This document shows positions 9,653 to 19,791 of a stretch of DNA of 64,000 bases, piece by piece; within the stretch, counting starts at the first letter, position 1; the number at the start of each line of letters is the position of its first letter. Origin of the DNA: Rahnella victoriana (GTDB lineage Bacteria; Pseudomonadota; Gammaproteobacteria; Enterobacterales; Enterobacteriaceae). The notes beneath the pieces were generated by a model that saw only the letters and a program-made list of their open reading frames with translations, was not told the DNA's origin and made no database searches. Position numbers and translations under genes: made by a program. The stretch spans positions 51,308 through 115,307 of the forward strand of contig NZ_SJOJ01000018.1 in NCBI RefSeq assembly GCF_004330295.1. The letters run 5' to 3'.

Positions 9653-10236
9653 AAAGCATGCCCGGCCAGCACGTCGGTGACCTGCCGGTGAATTAACGGC
9701 TCGTTGCTCCAGCTGGCTCCCAGTTGCAGGGTGTAAAGGCTACCCGGATAAATTCCCGCCGTTTCCGTCACCCTAAAGGTTGTGACTTTAACTTCTGACG
9801 TATCGAGAAGCTTTTCCCAGCCGGAACTGCTGCAGTCCCCCGCCCCGCGTTGGATTTCAATGCTCCCCTGATGCAGGCGATAGCCAAAATACTCAGACTC
9901 CGCAGTGTCTTGTTTTTCCCAGCGTCCGTTGCGGTTCAGGTCATACTGAACAATAACGCATGAACCGGTGGCTTCACCGGCAGCGTTACCGATAATGACC
10001 GGTTTGCCGTCACAGTCGCCGTTGCAGAAACCCGCTCGCCGGAGATCTTTCGCGACGGTAAAAAGCGTCTGACGCAGCAGTTGTTCCAGCTGATAATGCC
10101 TTCCCAGGCTCTGACTTCTCTGACGTATCAGCGGATAGAGCTGCGCAACGCTGAGCATCAGCATGCTGCCAATCCCCATCGCAATCATGACCTCTGGTAA
10201 GGTGAATCCCTGACAGCGCGAAGTCATCACTGGCAT
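9649..10236 (-). CDS. ppdB: prepilin peptidase-dependent protein PpdB
   Basis: 195 residues with leader motif CQGFTLPEVMIAMG: cleavage after Gly and glutamate at +5. The rest is a pseudopilin-like domain with a CNGDCDG segment. It overlaps ppdA by 10 bp and ygdB by 4 bp, in the same order as E. coli ppdA-ppdB-ygdB-ppdC. Likely a minor pilin (PilW-like). Confidence 0.88.
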   Translation of the reverse strand: MPVMTSRCQGFTLPEVMIAMGIGSMLMLSVAQLYPLIRQRSQSLGRHYQLEQLLRQTLFTVAKDLRRAGFCNGDCDGKPVIIGNAAGEATGSCVIVQYDLNRNGRWEKQDTAESEYFGYRLHQGSIEIQRGAGDCSSSGWEKLLDTSEVKVTTFRVTETAGIYPGSLYTLQLGASWSNEPLIHRQVTDVLAGHAL

Positions 10237-10721
10237 ACCCCGATACCGAGCAAAGGCTGATTTTCACTGCATATGCGCAGCCGGCCTCTGGCGGAAAGCA
10301 CTACCCGCAGGCTTCCGGCTGAATTTTTCAGGGTCAGATGTCCGGCCATTGCCGCGTTACGCAGCCCGTAAAAACCCATCGATTTGTTGGTAAAATCGAG
10401 CAACTCAATATCCGGATCAGTGAGGGTAAAGATTTTACCGGTCGCATGATGACAATCAGCAGGTCGGGTTCCCGTTCCCACGCATCCGGCGCGCCCTTCG
10501 ACCGCCCATAACACCGCAGAGCGATTGTAATGATTGGCTTCAGCCTGAGTGCCATACAGTGACATCCGCAACTGCTGGGCATGTTGTTCGAGCGTCAGGG
10601 CCTGCTGATAACTGCGCCAGCTGTGGATTCCCCATAATGTACACATGGCTACCAGCGCCACCACGACCATCATTTCAACCAGCGACATTCCCTGCTCTCC
10701 TGCACGCTTATCTGTTTTCAT
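10227..10721 (-). CDS. ppdA: prepilin peptidase-dependent protein PpdA
   Basis: 164 residues, first gene of the minor-pilin set. The leader has EQGMSLVEMMVVVAL: cleavage before Met with glutamate at +5, followed by the hydrophobic assembly helix. Cysteines (CVGTGTRPADCHH and near the C-terminus) may form disulfides. It resembles GspH/FimT-type pseudopilins. It lies downstream of thyA on the same strand with a 245-bp gap that has a stem-loop and no other gene. Confidence 0.88.
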   Translation of the reverse strand: MKTDKRAGEQGMSLVEMMVVVALVAMCTLWGIHSWRSYQQALTLEQHAQQLRMSLYGTQAEANHYNRSAVLWAVEGRAGCVGTGTRPADCHHATGKIFTLTDPDIELLDFTNKSMGFYGLRNAAMAGHLTLKNSAGSLRVVLSARGRLRICSENQPLLGIGVCQ

Positions 10722-10927
10722 GCGGTCAAAATAGGCGTTTAGATTTTTACTGCCAGCGGCAAAAGCATTTTTTCCAGGATGTCTTCAGAGCAATCGCTGC
10801 AACAAAACGCACGCGACAGAAAGTTTGCGTGATGCCTCGCAGGGATAACATCCGGATGAAAATCGGAGTGGGATTCGTCAGGAAAAAGAGTAAAAAGTGC
10901 AGCAGGAAACGTGAAGAGAGGTAAATC

Positions 10928-10953
10928 ACCGCCTGACGACAGGGTCAGGCGGT
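10928..10953 (-). terminator. stem-loop at the 3' end of thyA
   Basis: Perfect 10-bp stem ACCGCCTGAC/GTCAGGCGGT with a 6-nt loop, 13 bp beyond the thyA stop. There is no strong T-run on the minus strand, so it may protect the 3' end rather than terminate fully. Confidence 0.5.
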
Positions 10954-10966
10954 AAACAACGGAGAA

Positions 10967-11761
10967 TCAGATCGCGACAGGCGCTTTGATCGCAGGATGC
11001 GGATCGTACCCTTCAATCTCAAAATCTTCGAAGTTGTAATCAAACAAGGAGGCAGGTTTGCGTTTAATCACCAGTTTTGGCAAGGCCCGTGGCTCACGGG
11101 TCAGTTGCAGATGGGTCTGGTCCATGTGGTTGCTGTAGAGATGCGTATCGCCACCAGTCCAGACAAAGTCACCGACTTCCAGATCACACTGTTGCGCCAT
11201 CATATGCACCAGCAGCGCATAGCTGGCGATGTTAAACGGCAGGCCGAGGAAGATATCGCATGAACGCTGATACAGCTGACAGGATAATTTACCGTCGGCC
11301 ACATAGAACTGGAAGAACGCATGGCATGGCGCCAGCGCCATCTGATCCAGTTCGCCCACGTTCCATGCAGACACGATAATGCGGCGCGAATCCGGGTCTT
11401 TTTTCAGCTGTTCAACCACGTTTGCCAGTTGGTCGATTTGCTTGCCATCAGCAGCGCCCCAGGCGCGCCATTGCTTACCGTAAACCGGTCCGAGATCGCC
11501 ATTTTCGTCAGCCCATTCGTCCCAGATGCTGACATTGTTATCACGCAGATAGGCGATGTTGGTTTCGCCTTTCAGGAACCACAGGAGTTCATGAATGATG
11601 GAGCGCAAATGACAGCGTTTAGTCGTGACCAGCGGGAAGCCTTCCTGCAAGTTGAAACGCATCTGATGACCAAAAATCGACAACGTGCCAGTACCGGTAC
11701 GGTCGGCTTTAGGGGTGCCCTCGTCGAGCACTTTCTGCATTAAATCCAGATACTGTTTCAT
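10967..11761 (-). CDS. thyA: thymidylate synthase
   Basis: 264 residues, identical in length to E. coli ThyA. It converts dUMP to dTMP with methylene-tetrahydrofolate. The catalytic cysteine is Cys146 in [10 protein letters not shown]; the dUMP phosphate-binding arginine lies in [10 protein letters not shown]. It follows lgt by 6 bp, so the two are one transcript as in E. coli. Confidence 0.98.
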   Translation of the reverse strand: MKQYLDLMQKVLDEGTPKADRTGTGTLSIFGHQMRFNLQEGFPLVTTKRCHLRSIIHELLWFLKGETNIAYLRDNNVSIWDEWADENGDLGPVYGKQWRAWGAADGKQIDQLANVVEQLKKDPDSRRIIVSAWNVGELDQMALAPCHAFFQFYVADGKLSCQLYQRSCDIFLGLPFNIASYALLVHMMAQQCDLEVGDFVWTGGDTHLYSNHMDQTHLQLTREPRALPKLVIKRKPASLFDYNFEDFEIEGYDPHPAIKAPVAI

Positions 11762-11767
11762 GTTACC

Positions 11768-12637
11768 TCACGACAATTGTTTCTGCGGACGGCGATATGC
11801 CCAGACCATCATAATCAGGCCAATGACAACCATTGGAATGGACAGCACCTGTCCCATGCTGATGACCCCGTCGAACAGGCCAAGCTGTGCATCCGGCTGG
11901 CGGAAATGTTCAACGATGATGCGGAATAAGCCATAACCGATCAGGAACAAGCCTGATACCGCGCCCATCGGGCGTGATTTGCGGATAAACAGGTTCAGGA
12001 TGATGAACAGTACGATGCCTTCAAGCAGCAGTTCATACAGCTGGGAAGGATGGCGCGGCAATACGCCGTACTGGTTCAGCAAAGGCTGCCATTTAGGATC
12101 CGCGGCGGCAATGGCGATATCTTCCTGACGGGAACCGGGGAACAGCATCGCCCAGGGCACATCGGTGGTCACACGGCCCCACAGTTCGCCATTGATGAAG
12201 TTACCTAAACGACCGGCACCCAGACCAAACGGGATCAGCGGCGCGATAAAATCGGCAACCTGGAAGAAGTTGCGTTTGGTACGACGGGCAAAAATCAGCA
12301 TCACCACGATCACGCCAATCAGGCCGCCGTGGAAGGACATGCCGCCATCCCAGACTTTGAACAGATATAGCGGATTTTCGAGGAACAGAGGCAGGTTGTA
12401 GAAGAAAACGTAACCGATACGCCCCCCGAGGAACACCCCGAGGAAACCGGCATAAAGCAGGTTTTCGACTTCGTCTTTGGTCCAGCCGCTGCCTGGCTTA
12501 TTGGCACGGCGCACCGCCAGCCACATCGCGAAGACAAAACCGACTAAATACATCAGTCCGTACCAGTGGAGAGATACCGGTCCGATTGAGAAAATCACCG
12601 GATCAAACTGGGGAAACGCCAGATAGCTGTTGCTCAT
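11768..12637 (-). CDS. lgt: prolipoprotein diacylglyceryl transferase
   Basis: 289-residue inner-membrane enzyme with about seven transmembrane segments that transfers diacylglycerol from phosphatidylglycerol to the lipobox cysteine. The Lgt signature [13 protein letters not shown] and the SFHGGLIGV segment are intact. It is transcribed with thyA and separated from ptsP by 182 bp that contain the ptsP terminator. Confidence 0.97.
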   Translation of the reverse strand: MSNSYLAFPQFDPVIFSIGPVSLHWYGLMYLVGFVFAMWLAVRRANKPGSGWTKDEVENLLYAGFLGVFLGGRIGYVFFYNLPLFLENPLYLFKVWDGGMSFHGGLIGVIVVMLIFARRTKRNFFQVADFIAPLIPFGLGAGRLGNFINGELWGRVTTDVPWAMLFPGSRQEDIAIAAADPKWQPLLNQYGVLPRHPSQLYELLLEGIVLFIILNLFIRKSRPMGAVSGLFLIGYGLFRIIVEHFRQPDAQLGLFDGVISMGQVLSIPMVVIGLIMMVWAYRRPQKQLS

Positions 12638-12745
12638 CTATCACCACAAATTGTTTATCATTATTGCCCGGTCAGGGGCCAGCAGGGAGCGAATAGTAGC
12701 ATAGCCGGAAGGTTTTCCGGGGCTAAGCCGCTGGAAAAGTTCTGT

Positions 12746-12787
12746 AAAAAATCATCTCATCCTGCGTCGCAAGGCCATCAGGATGAG
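12746..12787 (-). terminator. ptsP terminator
   Basis: Perfect 9-bp stem CTCATCCTG/CAGGATGAG (12756-12764 and 12779-12787). On the minus strand it is followed, after a few bases, by six T residues. It lies 32 bp past the ptsP stop. Confidence 0.6.
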
Positions 12788-12819
12788 CATAACGCAGCGC
12801 AGAACGTGGCGTCCGGCGC

Positions 12820-15066
12820 TTATTTACCCCCACGGATCAGGCCGCCCAGTCCGCGTCGTTCCATAAATGCAGCGGTCATATGACGCACATCGGTGGTGAA
12901 ATGCGCCTGCAATACCCGTCCGGCCAGCTCTTCGGCGTCATGCAATTCGATACGGCGCAGCAGGTATTTCACACGGGCGACGCTGCGGCCGTTCATGCTG
13001 AGATTACGAAAGCCCATGCCGGTGAGCAGCAGAGCCCCCATCGGATCGCCCGCCATCTCACCGCACAAACTGACATCCAGTCCGGCCGCTTCTGCGCTGG
13101 TAACGATTTGCTTGAGCACCCGCAACATCGCCGGATGCAGGCTGTCGTAAAGCCCGGCGACCCGCGTATTGTTACGATCGACAGCAAGCAGATATTGCGT
13201 CAGGTCGTTGGTGCCGACCGAAATAAATTCTACCCGCCCGGCCAGCGCAGGCAGCATAAAGACCATCGACGGCACTTCAATCATCACGCCAAGGCGGGTT
13301 CGTGGCAGCTCATAACCCAGCTGTTCTTCCACCTCGCGCCCGGCGCGATCGATTAAACGCCGCGCCTCATCAATCTCTTCGAGGCTGGTGACCATCGGCA
13401 AAAGAATGCCGAGATTACCGGTCGCGGCATTAGCACGCAGCATGGCGCGCACCTGGATCAGGAAAATTTCCGGCTGATCGAGGGTAATGCGGATGCCACG
13501 CCAGCCCAGACACGGGTTTTCCTCGCTGATGGGCATATAAGGCAGTTGTTTGTCGGAACCGATATCCAGCGTACGCAGCGTCACCGGCTTTTGCGGAAAC
13601 AGCTGTAACATGCCCTGATATTGCGCGACCTGCTCTTCCTCGGAAGGGAAACCGCTTTGCAGCATGAACGGTATTTCAGTGCGGTACAGCCCGACACCGT
13701 CAACGCGGCTGCCAAACAGTTTTTCGTGATCGGCACTCAGACCGGCATTGAGCATGACTTTCACCCGCTCGCCGCTTTTCAGCGCCGCCGGTTGCTCAAC
13801 GTCGTCTTCAGCCTTCTGACTCAGCTCCATTTCTTCGCTGATCAGTCGCTTATATTCCGTGACCAGCACGGCTTCCGGGTCAATCAGCAACTCACCGCGA
13901 TAACCGTCGACGATCAGTTGCCGCTGGCTGAGCAGGGCTGGCTGGATGTCGGCGCCCATAATGGTCGGTACGCCCATCGCACGGACTAAAATTGCCGCAT
14001 GGGAGTTGGCCGCACCATCACGTACCACCACGCCTGCCAGCCTGTCTTGCGGCACTTCCGCCAGCAAGGTGGCAGTCAGTTCATCGGCGACCAGTATGAA
14101 ACGTTCTGGCCACTGCGTGTTGCCCTGAATGGTGTCATCGAGATGAAATACCAGACGCTGGCCCAGGGCGCGTAAATCACTGCCGCGCTCACGCAGATAG
14201 GTATCCTGCAGGCTGGCAAATTGTGCAGCGAACTCTTCAACCACCTTTTTGACCGCCCACTCGGCCACCGCACCCTGATCTATCTGGGCGAACAATTCGC
14301 GTTTGAGACGGGCATCGTTAAGCAGGTGGGAATAGAGATCGAAAATCGCGGCGCTTTCTTTCTGTGCGCTGGCGGTGAAGCGTTTGCTGAAACGGCGGAA
14401 TTCCGCACCGGCATCTTCCAGTGCGCGGGTCAGTCGTTCGCGTTCACGCACGGTATCGAGCGTGGACGCCATATAAACATGGTCGAGCGAAGGCTGCGAG
14501 CTGTCCTGCCAGCCGATACCGATCGCCACGCCCGGCGATGCCGCAAGTGCGCGGACGCGGGTCTGGCGGAAACGCCCGTAAAGGACATTCAGCTGTGCCT
14601 GAGAGAGGATCGCCGCCAGCTGAGTCGCCAGCGTGACCATAAATGACTCTTCACTCTCGTCGAACTGACGGTGTTCACGTTGCTGAATAACCAGCACGCC
14701 CAGCAGCTGACGACGGTGAATGATCGGCACGCCCAAAAAGGATCGGAAAAGATCTTCTTTTACGGCAGGAATGTATTTGAAGCTGGGATGGCTCTGCGCA
14801 TCGGCAAGGTTGATGGGTTCTGCCAGACGCCCTACCAGTCCGACAATCCCCTGATCAAAGGCCAGCGTAATAGTCCGCCCGCGAGGTTTTTTCAAACCTC
14901 GCGTCGCCATCAGGTAATAACAACGGCGGTCATTGTCAGCGAGATAGACGGAACACACTTCTGTGTCCATCGCCAGGCAGGTTTCGTTGACCAGTACGTC
15001 CAGCGCATCATTGAGGCTGGACGCCATTGCTACCTTTTCAACAATTTCTCGCAAACGCGTGAGCAT
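12820..15066 (-). CDS. ptsP: phosphoenolpyruvate-protein phosphotransferase PtsP (EI-Ntr)
   Basis: 748-residue first enzyme of the nitrogen PTS. An N-terminal GAF domain (about residues 1-160) precedes the enzyme I core. The phosphorylated histidine is in GAANSHAAILVRAMGVPTI, and the PEP-binding barrel shows SVGTNDLTQYLLAVDRNN and a C-terminal SLCGEMAGDP motif. It passes phosphate from PEP to NPr and EIIA-Ntr, linking nitrogen and potassium status. It follows rppH by 11 bp, so they form one operon. Confidence 0.97.
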   Translation of the reverse strand: MLTRLREIVEKVAMASSLNDALDVLVNETCLAMDTEVCSVYLADNDRRCYYLMATRGLKKPRGRTITLAFDQGIVGLVGRLAEPINLADAQSHPSFKYIPAVKEDLFRSFLGVPIIHRRQLLGVLVIQQREHRQFDESEESFMVTLATQLAAILSQAQLNVLYGRFRQTRVRALAASPGVAIGIGWQDSSQPSLDHVYMASTLDTVRERERLTRALEDAGAEFRRFSKRFTASAQKESAAIFDLYSHLLNDARLKRELFAQIDQGAVAEWAVKKVVEEFAAQFASLQDTYLRERGSDLRALGQRLVFHLDDTIQGNTQWPERFILVADELTATLLAEVPQDRLAGVVVRDGAANSHAAILVRAMGVPTIMGADIQPALLSQRQLIVDGYRGELLIDPEAVLVTEYKRLISEEMELSQKAEDDVEQPAALKSGERVKVMLNAGLSADHEKLFGSRVDGVGLYRTEIPFMLQSGFPSEEEQVAQYQGMLQLFPQKPVTLRTLDIGSDKQLPYMPISEENPCLGWRGIRITLDQPEIFLIQVRAMLRANAATGNLGILLPMVTSLEEIDEARRLIDRAGREVEEQLGYELPRTRLGVMIEVPSMVFMLPALAGRVEFISVGTNDLTQYLLAVDRNNTRVAGLYDSLHPAMLRVLKQIVTSAEAAGLDVSLCGEMAGDPMGALLLTGMGFRNLSMNGRSVARVKYLLRRIELHDAEELAGRVLQAHFTTDVRHMTAAFMERRGLGGLIRGGK

Positions 15067-15077
15067 CTCTTCGTGAC

Positions 15078-15605
15078 TTAGCCTCTTTTACGACGATAAG
15101 CGGGTGATGTCCTGGGAAGAGAGACTTCCTGCATCGGCATAATCGTAGTGGAAAACTCTTTCATGACGCGCCGGTAAACATCGCGTTTGAATGACACCAC
15201 CTGACGAACCGGATACCAGAAACTCACCCAACGCCAGCCATCAAATTCAGGCGTACTGCTGCGCTGCATATTGATATCAGCATCGTTACACATCAGTTGC
15301 AGCAAGAACCATTTTTGCTTTTGGCCGATACAAACCGGCTTTGTGTCCCAACGCACCAAACGTTTTGGCAATTTATAACGTAACCAGTTACGGGTTGAAG
15401 CCAGAATACGCACATCTTTACGGCCAAGCCCCACTTCCTCAAACAGCTCGCGGTACATGGCCTGCTCAGCGGTTTCGCCGGGGTTGATGCCCCCTTGCGG
15501 AAACTGCCAGGAGTGCTGGCCGTATCGTCTGGCCCACAACACCTGACCCTGCTTGTCACAGATTACAATACCAACATTCGGGCGGTAGCCATCATCATCG
15601 ATCAC
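15078..15605 (-). CDS. rppH: RNA pyrophosphohydrolase
   Basis: 175-residue Nudix hydrolase that removes pyrophosphate from 5'-triphosphate mRNA and triggers RNase E decay. The Nudix box [23 protein letters not shown] starts near residue 37. The C-terminal tail is basic (RRKRG), as in E. coli RppH (176). It is the first gene of the rppH-ptsP operon; its promoter must lie in the long gap up to mutH. Confidence 0.97.
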   Translation of the reverse strand: MIDDDGYRPNVGIVICDKQGQVLWARRYGQHSWQFPQGGINPGETAEQAMYRELFEEVGLGRKDVRILASTRNWLRYKLPKRLVRWDTKPVCIGQKQKWFLLQLMCNDADINMQRSSTPEFDGWRWVSFWYPVRQVVSFKRDVYRRVMKEFSTTIMPMQEVSLPRTSPAYRRKRG

Positions 15606-15731
15606 CGGACTACCTCAATAGCTTAAACTCATAGATGTTCTGATTGTTTCATACTACCAACAGGCGGTAAACCACTGGTTAATGCCGAACCGCATGAATA
15701 AAAATGGGATAACTCACAGTTATACGCCAAG

Positions 15732-16102
15732 TTATAAACAGATTTTTGAAATCACCCGCGATTTTATTCACTTTTTCTGTGGATAGATATGTGAAGAACT
15801 TCATAGTAAGCGGGGTAAAACTCTGCGGAACTTATTTTTATCCCAAAAATTAAATCCCATTAAATCCCTTTAAAACATAACGATAAAGACATTTCACACA
15901 GTTATCCCAGGGCAAAAAATGAGAGTTATCTCACACTCAAAAGTGATCTGGCGAAAGATCCACCAATGTCGTTTTTATCCACAGCGATCGCCTAAAAGTT
16001 GACGCGGTCAGCCCAAAAATTGGATAAAACCCCGCGCGTCAAGCCTGTAAATCGAACCAGTGATCGGATTAAGACGAGGTTATCCAAGAAATCTGTGGAT
16101 AA
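15732..16102. promoter_or_regulatory. cluster of DnaA boxes in the rppH-mutH gap, DARS2-like
   Basis: This 695-bp gap (15606-16300) has no gene. Two perfect R-type DnaA boxes are present in opposite orientation: TTATCCACA at 15975-15983 and TGTGGATAA at 16094-16102. Near matches are TTATAAACA (15732-15740), TGTGGATAG (15778-15786), TTATCCAAG (16080-16088) and TTGGATAA (from 16020). An IHF-like sequence, AATCATGCTATTA, lies at 16200-16212. In E. coli the DnaA-reactivating sequence DARS2, which converts ADP-DnaA to ATP-DnaA, lies beside mutH. Function here is inferred from position and boxes. Confidence 0.55.
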
Positions 16103-16223
16103 GTAGGTGGAAGATCCTGTTCATTGTCGCCTTCAACAGGTGATCAACCTAATCATCTGAGAACAAAACAGGCCAGAAAGCGAAAAAAAACCTAAGGCAA
16201 ATCATGCTATTATTTCATTGTTC

Positions 16224-16250
16224 CACAGGGATACGTTTTTATTCCCTGTG
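16224..16250 (+). promoter_or_regulatory. inverted repeat upstream of mutH
   Basis: Perfect 8-bp inverted repeat CACAGGGA/TCCCTGTG with an 11-nt T-rich loop, ending 50 bp before the mutH start. It could be a protein site or a 5'-UTR hairpin; no specific factor is recognised. Confidence 0.35.
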
Positions 16251-16300
16251 CCCGACAAAAGCAGTACGAAATTTAATCTATTGAGTGAGCATTGTTTTTT

Positions 16301-16987
16301 ATGTCTATTCCTTTGCCAGCCACCCTGCCCCCGCACAACGAACAGGCGCTGTTGCTCCGCGCGCAATCTCTGGCGGGTCATACATTGGGTGAACTTGCCA
16401 CCCACGCCGGGCTGCCTATTCCTGAAAACCTGAAACGGGAAAAAGGCTGGGTCGGCATGTTGCTCGAGGTCTATCTCGGTGCGGTGGCAGGAAGCAAACC
16501 GGAGCAGGATTTCGCCGACCTCGGTATTGAGCTGAAAACCATCCCTATTGATTCCCGTGGCAGGCCGCTGGAAACCACGTTTGTCTGCGTCGCCCCGTTA
16601 ACCGGCAACAGCGGCGTAACGTGGGAAAACAGCCATGTGCGCCACAAACTCGCGCGGGTGCTGTGGATACCGGTGGAAGGAGAGCGACAGATCCCGCTGG
16701 CGGAGCGCCACATCGGCGCGCCCTTATTGTGGCAACCCTCGCAGGAAGAAGACGACCAGTTGCGTCAGGACTGGGAAGAACTGATGGATTTGATCGTGCT
16801 GGGCAAAGTGGAAAGCATCACCGCGCGTCACGGGGAATTTCTGCAAATACGACCAAAAGCCGCAAACAGCAAAGCGCTGACCGAAGCGATCGGCGAATTC
16901 GGCCAACCGGTGATGACGCTGCCGCGTGGCTTCTATCTTAAGAAGCGTTTCACCGCCGCGCTGCTGGCCCGGCATTTTCAGCTTTAA
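16301..16987 (+). CDS. mutH: DNA mismatch repair endonuclease MutH
   Basis: 228-residue endonuclease that nicks the unmethylated strand at hemimethylated GATC sites when activated by MutS-MutL. Counting from ATG at 16301, the catalytic triad is Asp70, Glu77 and Lys79 ([13 protein letters not shown]), exactly as in E. coli MutH. The ATG is preferred over a TTG at 16292. ygdR follows 85 bp downstream on the same strand. Confidence 0.97.
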   Translation: MSIPLPATLPPHNEQALLLRAQSLAGHTLGELATHAGLPIPENLKREKGWVGMLLEVYLGAVAGSKPEQDFADLGIELKTIPIDSRGRPLETTFVCVAPLTGNSGVTWENSHVRHKLARVLWIPVEGERQIPLAERHIGAPLLWQPSQEEDDQLRQDWEELMDLIVLGKVESITARHGEFLQIRPKAANSKALTEAIGEFGQPVMTLPRGFYLKKRFTAALLARHFQL

Positions 16988-17072
16988 CCGATATCATTTT
17001 CCGACGCCTGCGGCATAGTTTGCTACGCTAAATTGTGACTCTCTTCGGTACTGACAAAAAGGAATGTTAACC

Positions 17073-17294
17073 ATGATGAAGAAAACGTTGATGGCAGCAG
17101 GTGCTGCGATTCTGGTGTTGGGTCTCGCGGGTTGTGCCAGCGACTATGTGATCTCAACCAAAGACGGCAATATGATCCTGACCGACGGCAAACCCAAGTT
17201 GGATAAATCCACCGGTCTGCTGAGTTATACAGATGAGCAAGGCAATGACCGCCAGATCAACAATGATAATGTCAGCCAGGTCATGAAGCGTTAA
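17073..17294 (+). CDS. ygdR: YgdI/YgdR-family small lipoprotein (DUF903)
   Basis: 73-residue lipoprotein with lipobox L-A-G-C and a compact beta-rich domain (YVISTKDGNMILTDGKPKLDKSTG...). The SD AAAAAGGA ends at 17063, so ATG at 17073 (9-nt spacing) is preferred over ATG at 17064, which abuts it. The function of this family is unknown; it is an abundant small envelope lipoprotein in enterobacteria. It is followed by a weak hairpin terminator. Confidence 0.88.
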   Translation: MMKKTLMAAGAAILVLGLAGCASDYVISTKDGNMILTDGKPKLDKSTGLLSYTDEQGNDRQINNDNVSQVMKR

Positions 17295-17318
17295 GCAGGA
17301 TTTCTCTTTACCCTGAGG

Positions 17319-17348
17319 GAGCCGGTTCTCATGACTGGCTCTTTACAT
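17319..17348 (+). terminator. probable ygdR terminator
   Basis: GAGCCGG/CTGGCTC arms (17319-17325 and 17335-17341, one G-T pair) followed by a T-rich tract. Confidence 0.5.
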
Positions 17349-17476
17349 TTTATCCCCCGCCCGCGCCGTTTCTCCCGCACACACTGCCACTTCCCCCATC
17401 TGCCTGCCTTGTATATAGTCAGTTAAGGCGCTTTTTCTAACAGGCTGACATTCTCAGATATAAAGGAAGACCGGCA

Positions 17477-18517
17477 ATGCAATATCACCGTATACCCCAC
17501 AGTTCTTTAGAAGTGAGCTTACTGGGACTTGGCACCATGACTTTTGGTGAACAAAACAGCGAAGCCGACGCCCACCAGCAACTCGATTACGCCGTTGCGG
17601 CGGGCATCAACCTGATTGATACCGCAGAGATGTATCCCGTTCCGCCGCGCCCTGAAACGCAGGGTCTGACGGAAAGCTATATCGGCAGCTGGCTGAAAGC
17701 CCGGGGCAACCGTGAGAAAATTGTTCTGGCGAGCAAAGTCTCCGGACCTTCCCGTGGCAGTGACAACGCCATTCGCCCGGCTCAGATGCTGGATCGCAAA
17801 AATATCCGCGCGGCACTGGATGCCAGTCTTCAACGTCTGAACACGGATTATCTGGATCTCTATCAGTTGCACTGGCCGCAGCGCCAGACCAACTTCTTCG
17901 GCAAACTGAGCTATCAGTACACCGAAGAGCAATCTCCGGTGACCTTGCTGGAAACGCTGGAAGCGCTGAACGAACAGGTACGCGCCGGTAAAATCCGTTA
18001 TATCGGGGTGTCGAACGAAACCCCGTGGGGCGTGATGCGTTATCTGCAACTGGCGGAAAAACACGATCTGCCGCGTATCGTTTCCATTCAAAACCCGTAC
18101 AGCCTGCTGAACCGCAGCTTTGAAATCGGGTTGTCGGAAATCAGTCAGCATGAAGGCGTGGAACTGCTGGCGTATTCCAGCCTGGCCTTCGGCACGCTGA
18201 GCGGTAAATACCTCAACGGCGCGAAACCGGCCGGAGCGCGTAATACGCTGTTCAGCCGCTTCACCCGTTACTCTTCACCGCAGGCGGAAGCGGCGATTGC
18301 CGAATACGTGGCGCTGGCGAAGAAACACAATCTGGATCCTTCACAGATGGCGCTGGCCTTTGTGCGTCAGCAACCGTTCGTCGCCAGTACACTGTTAGGC
18401 GCGACCACGCTGGAACAGCTGAAGATCAACATCGACAGTCAGGATGTGACGCTTGATGCGGAAATCCTCGCGGATCTGGAAAATATCCACAAACGCTTCA
18501 CCATTCCGGCGCCATAA
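17477..18517 (+). CDS. tas: aldo/keto reductase Tas
   Basis: 346 residues, the same length as E. coli Tas, an NADP(H)-dependent aldo-keto reductase that can supply prephenate dehydrogenase-like activity when overexpressed. The AKR barrel is intact: the LIDTAEMYP strand carries catalytic Asp and Tyr, Lys follows in VLASKVSG, and the histidine is in LYQLHWPQ. An SD (AAGGAAGA) precedes the ATG. It is convergent with lplT across a strong shared hairpin. Confidence 0.95.
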   Translation: MQYHRIPHSSLEVSLLGLGTMTFGEQNSEADAHQQLDYAVAAGINLIDTAEMYPVPPRPETQGLTESYIGSWLKARGNREKIVLASKVSGPSRGSDNAIRPAQMLDRKNIRAALDASLQRLNTDYLDLYQLHWPQRQTNFFGKLSYQYTEEQSPVTLLETLEALNEQVRAGKIRYIGVSNETPWGVMRYLQLAEKHDLPRIVSIQNPYSLLNRSFEIGLSEISQHEGVELLAYSSLAFGTLSGKYLNGAKPAGARNTLFSRFTRYSSPQAEAAIAEYVALAKKHNLDPSQMALAFVRQQPFVASTLLGATTLEQLKINIDSQDVTLDAEILADLENIHKRFTIPAP

Positions 18518-18540
18518 GCACCGGATTGCAGGCAACAAAA

Positions 18541-18566
18541 AAGGGCGCTGAGCGCCCTTTTCTTTT
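18541..18566. terminator. bidirectional terminator between tas and lplT
   Basis: GGGCGC/GCGCCC stem (18543-18548 and 18552-18557) with a TGA loop, an A-run before it and a T-run after it. Confidence 0.85.
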
Positions 18567-18579
18567 ATGCCAAATAACA

Positions 18580-19791
18580 TTACGCCAGACGGCGTTTCTG
18601 CATGTTCTTCCAGATCCACAACCCGGCGATCGCCAGCGCGAACACCACACCGAATCCGATGCCAATTGCCACTACCGGCGCACCCGCCATCACCACCAGC
18701 GAATACAGACCGAGCATCAGCAGCATGGCGGTGTTTTCTCCAAGGTTCTGCACGGCAATGGCATTCCCCGCGCCGACAGAGATTTTCCCGCGATGCTGTA
18801 ACAACGCATTCAGCGGCACCACAAAGAAACCGCCCAGGATCCCCACCACCACCAGCACAATGTAGGAACTCAACATGCTGGTTTGTAACGCAAATACCAC
18901 CACGGCAATGCCGATGGCAACGCCCGCGGGCAGGCAGCGTTTGACGGTGTCCAGACGGATCAGTTTCGCTGCCGCGCCCGCACCCAGCACAATCCCGATC
19001 GCCACCATGGCGTTGAGCAACGTCGGGGTTTTGTTATCGGTGATACCCAGCGCCACCGGCACCCACAGCACCAGCAGGAAGCGCAGCGTCACGCCTGCGC
19101 CCCAGAACAAACTGGTGCCCATCAGCGAGAAGCGGGTTTCGCCGTCCTGCCACAGTGTTTTACAGGCGGAGAAAAATGTCCGGCTCATGTTTGCCGGATT
19201 CCACGACTGCCCCGGACGCGCCGGGTTAAGCTTCGGAATAAACCAGTTCGCCGCTACCGCCGCGCCGTAAGCCAGCACGCAGATACCGAGCGCCGCCAGA
19301 ATGCTCCAGTCCGCCAGCGCCCCACCGGCCACCGACCCCAGCAGGATCGCGGCAATGGTTGAGGCTTCCATCAGGCCGTTGGCTTTTACCAGCTGTTCGC
19401 CGCTGGCGATCTCGCCGAGAATGCCGTATTTCGCCGGTGAATATGCCGCGGCACCGATGCCGACCAGTGTATAACCGAGGAACGGGTTCATTCCGGCGCA
19501 AATCACCGCCGCCCCTGCCAGTTTCAGCAGGTTGGCGACCATCATGACGCGGCCTTTAGAGAAGCTGTCAGCGAACTGCCCGACAAACGGCGCGAGGATA
19601 ATATAGGTCGCCACAAACGCCATCTGTAACACCGGCTGACTCCAGTCGGGGTACAGCTGTTGTTTGATCAATGCCAGCGCGGCAAACAGCAGGGCGTTAT
19701 CGCCAAAAGCCGACAGGAACTGCGCCACAATCACGGCGGTCATACTTTTTGACATCAGCGGCCCGGCGGCCGCCACTGAAGGCTGACTCAT
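18580..19791 (-). CDS. lplT: lysophospholipid transporter LplT
   Basis: 403-residue MFS flippase with about 12 hydrophobic segments. It moves lysophosphatidylethanolamine across the inner membrane to Aas for re-acylation. The conserved [18 protein letters not shown]-terminal segment marks the family. It overlaps aas by 4 bp (ATGA), so the pair is translationally coupled. Confidence 0.96.
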   Translation of the reverse strand: MSQPSVAAAGPLMSKSMTAVIVAQFLSAFGDNALLFAALALIKQQLYPDWSQPVLQMAFVATYIILAPFVGQFADSFSKGRVMMVANLLKLAGAAVICAGMNPFLGYTLVGIGAAAYSPAKYGILGEIASGEQLVKANGLMEASTIAAILLGSVAGGALADWSILAALGICVLAYGAAVAANWFIPKLNPARPGQSWNPANMSRTFFSACKTLWQDGETRFSLMGTSLFWGAGVTLRFLLVLWVPVALGITDNKTPTLLNAMVAIGIVLGAGAAAKLIRLDTVKRCLPAGVAIGIAVVVFALQTSMLSSYIVLVVVGILGGFFVVPLNALLQHRGKISVGAGNAIAVQNLGENTAMLLMLGLYSLVVMAGAPVVAIGIGFGVVFALAIAGLWIWKNMQKRRLA

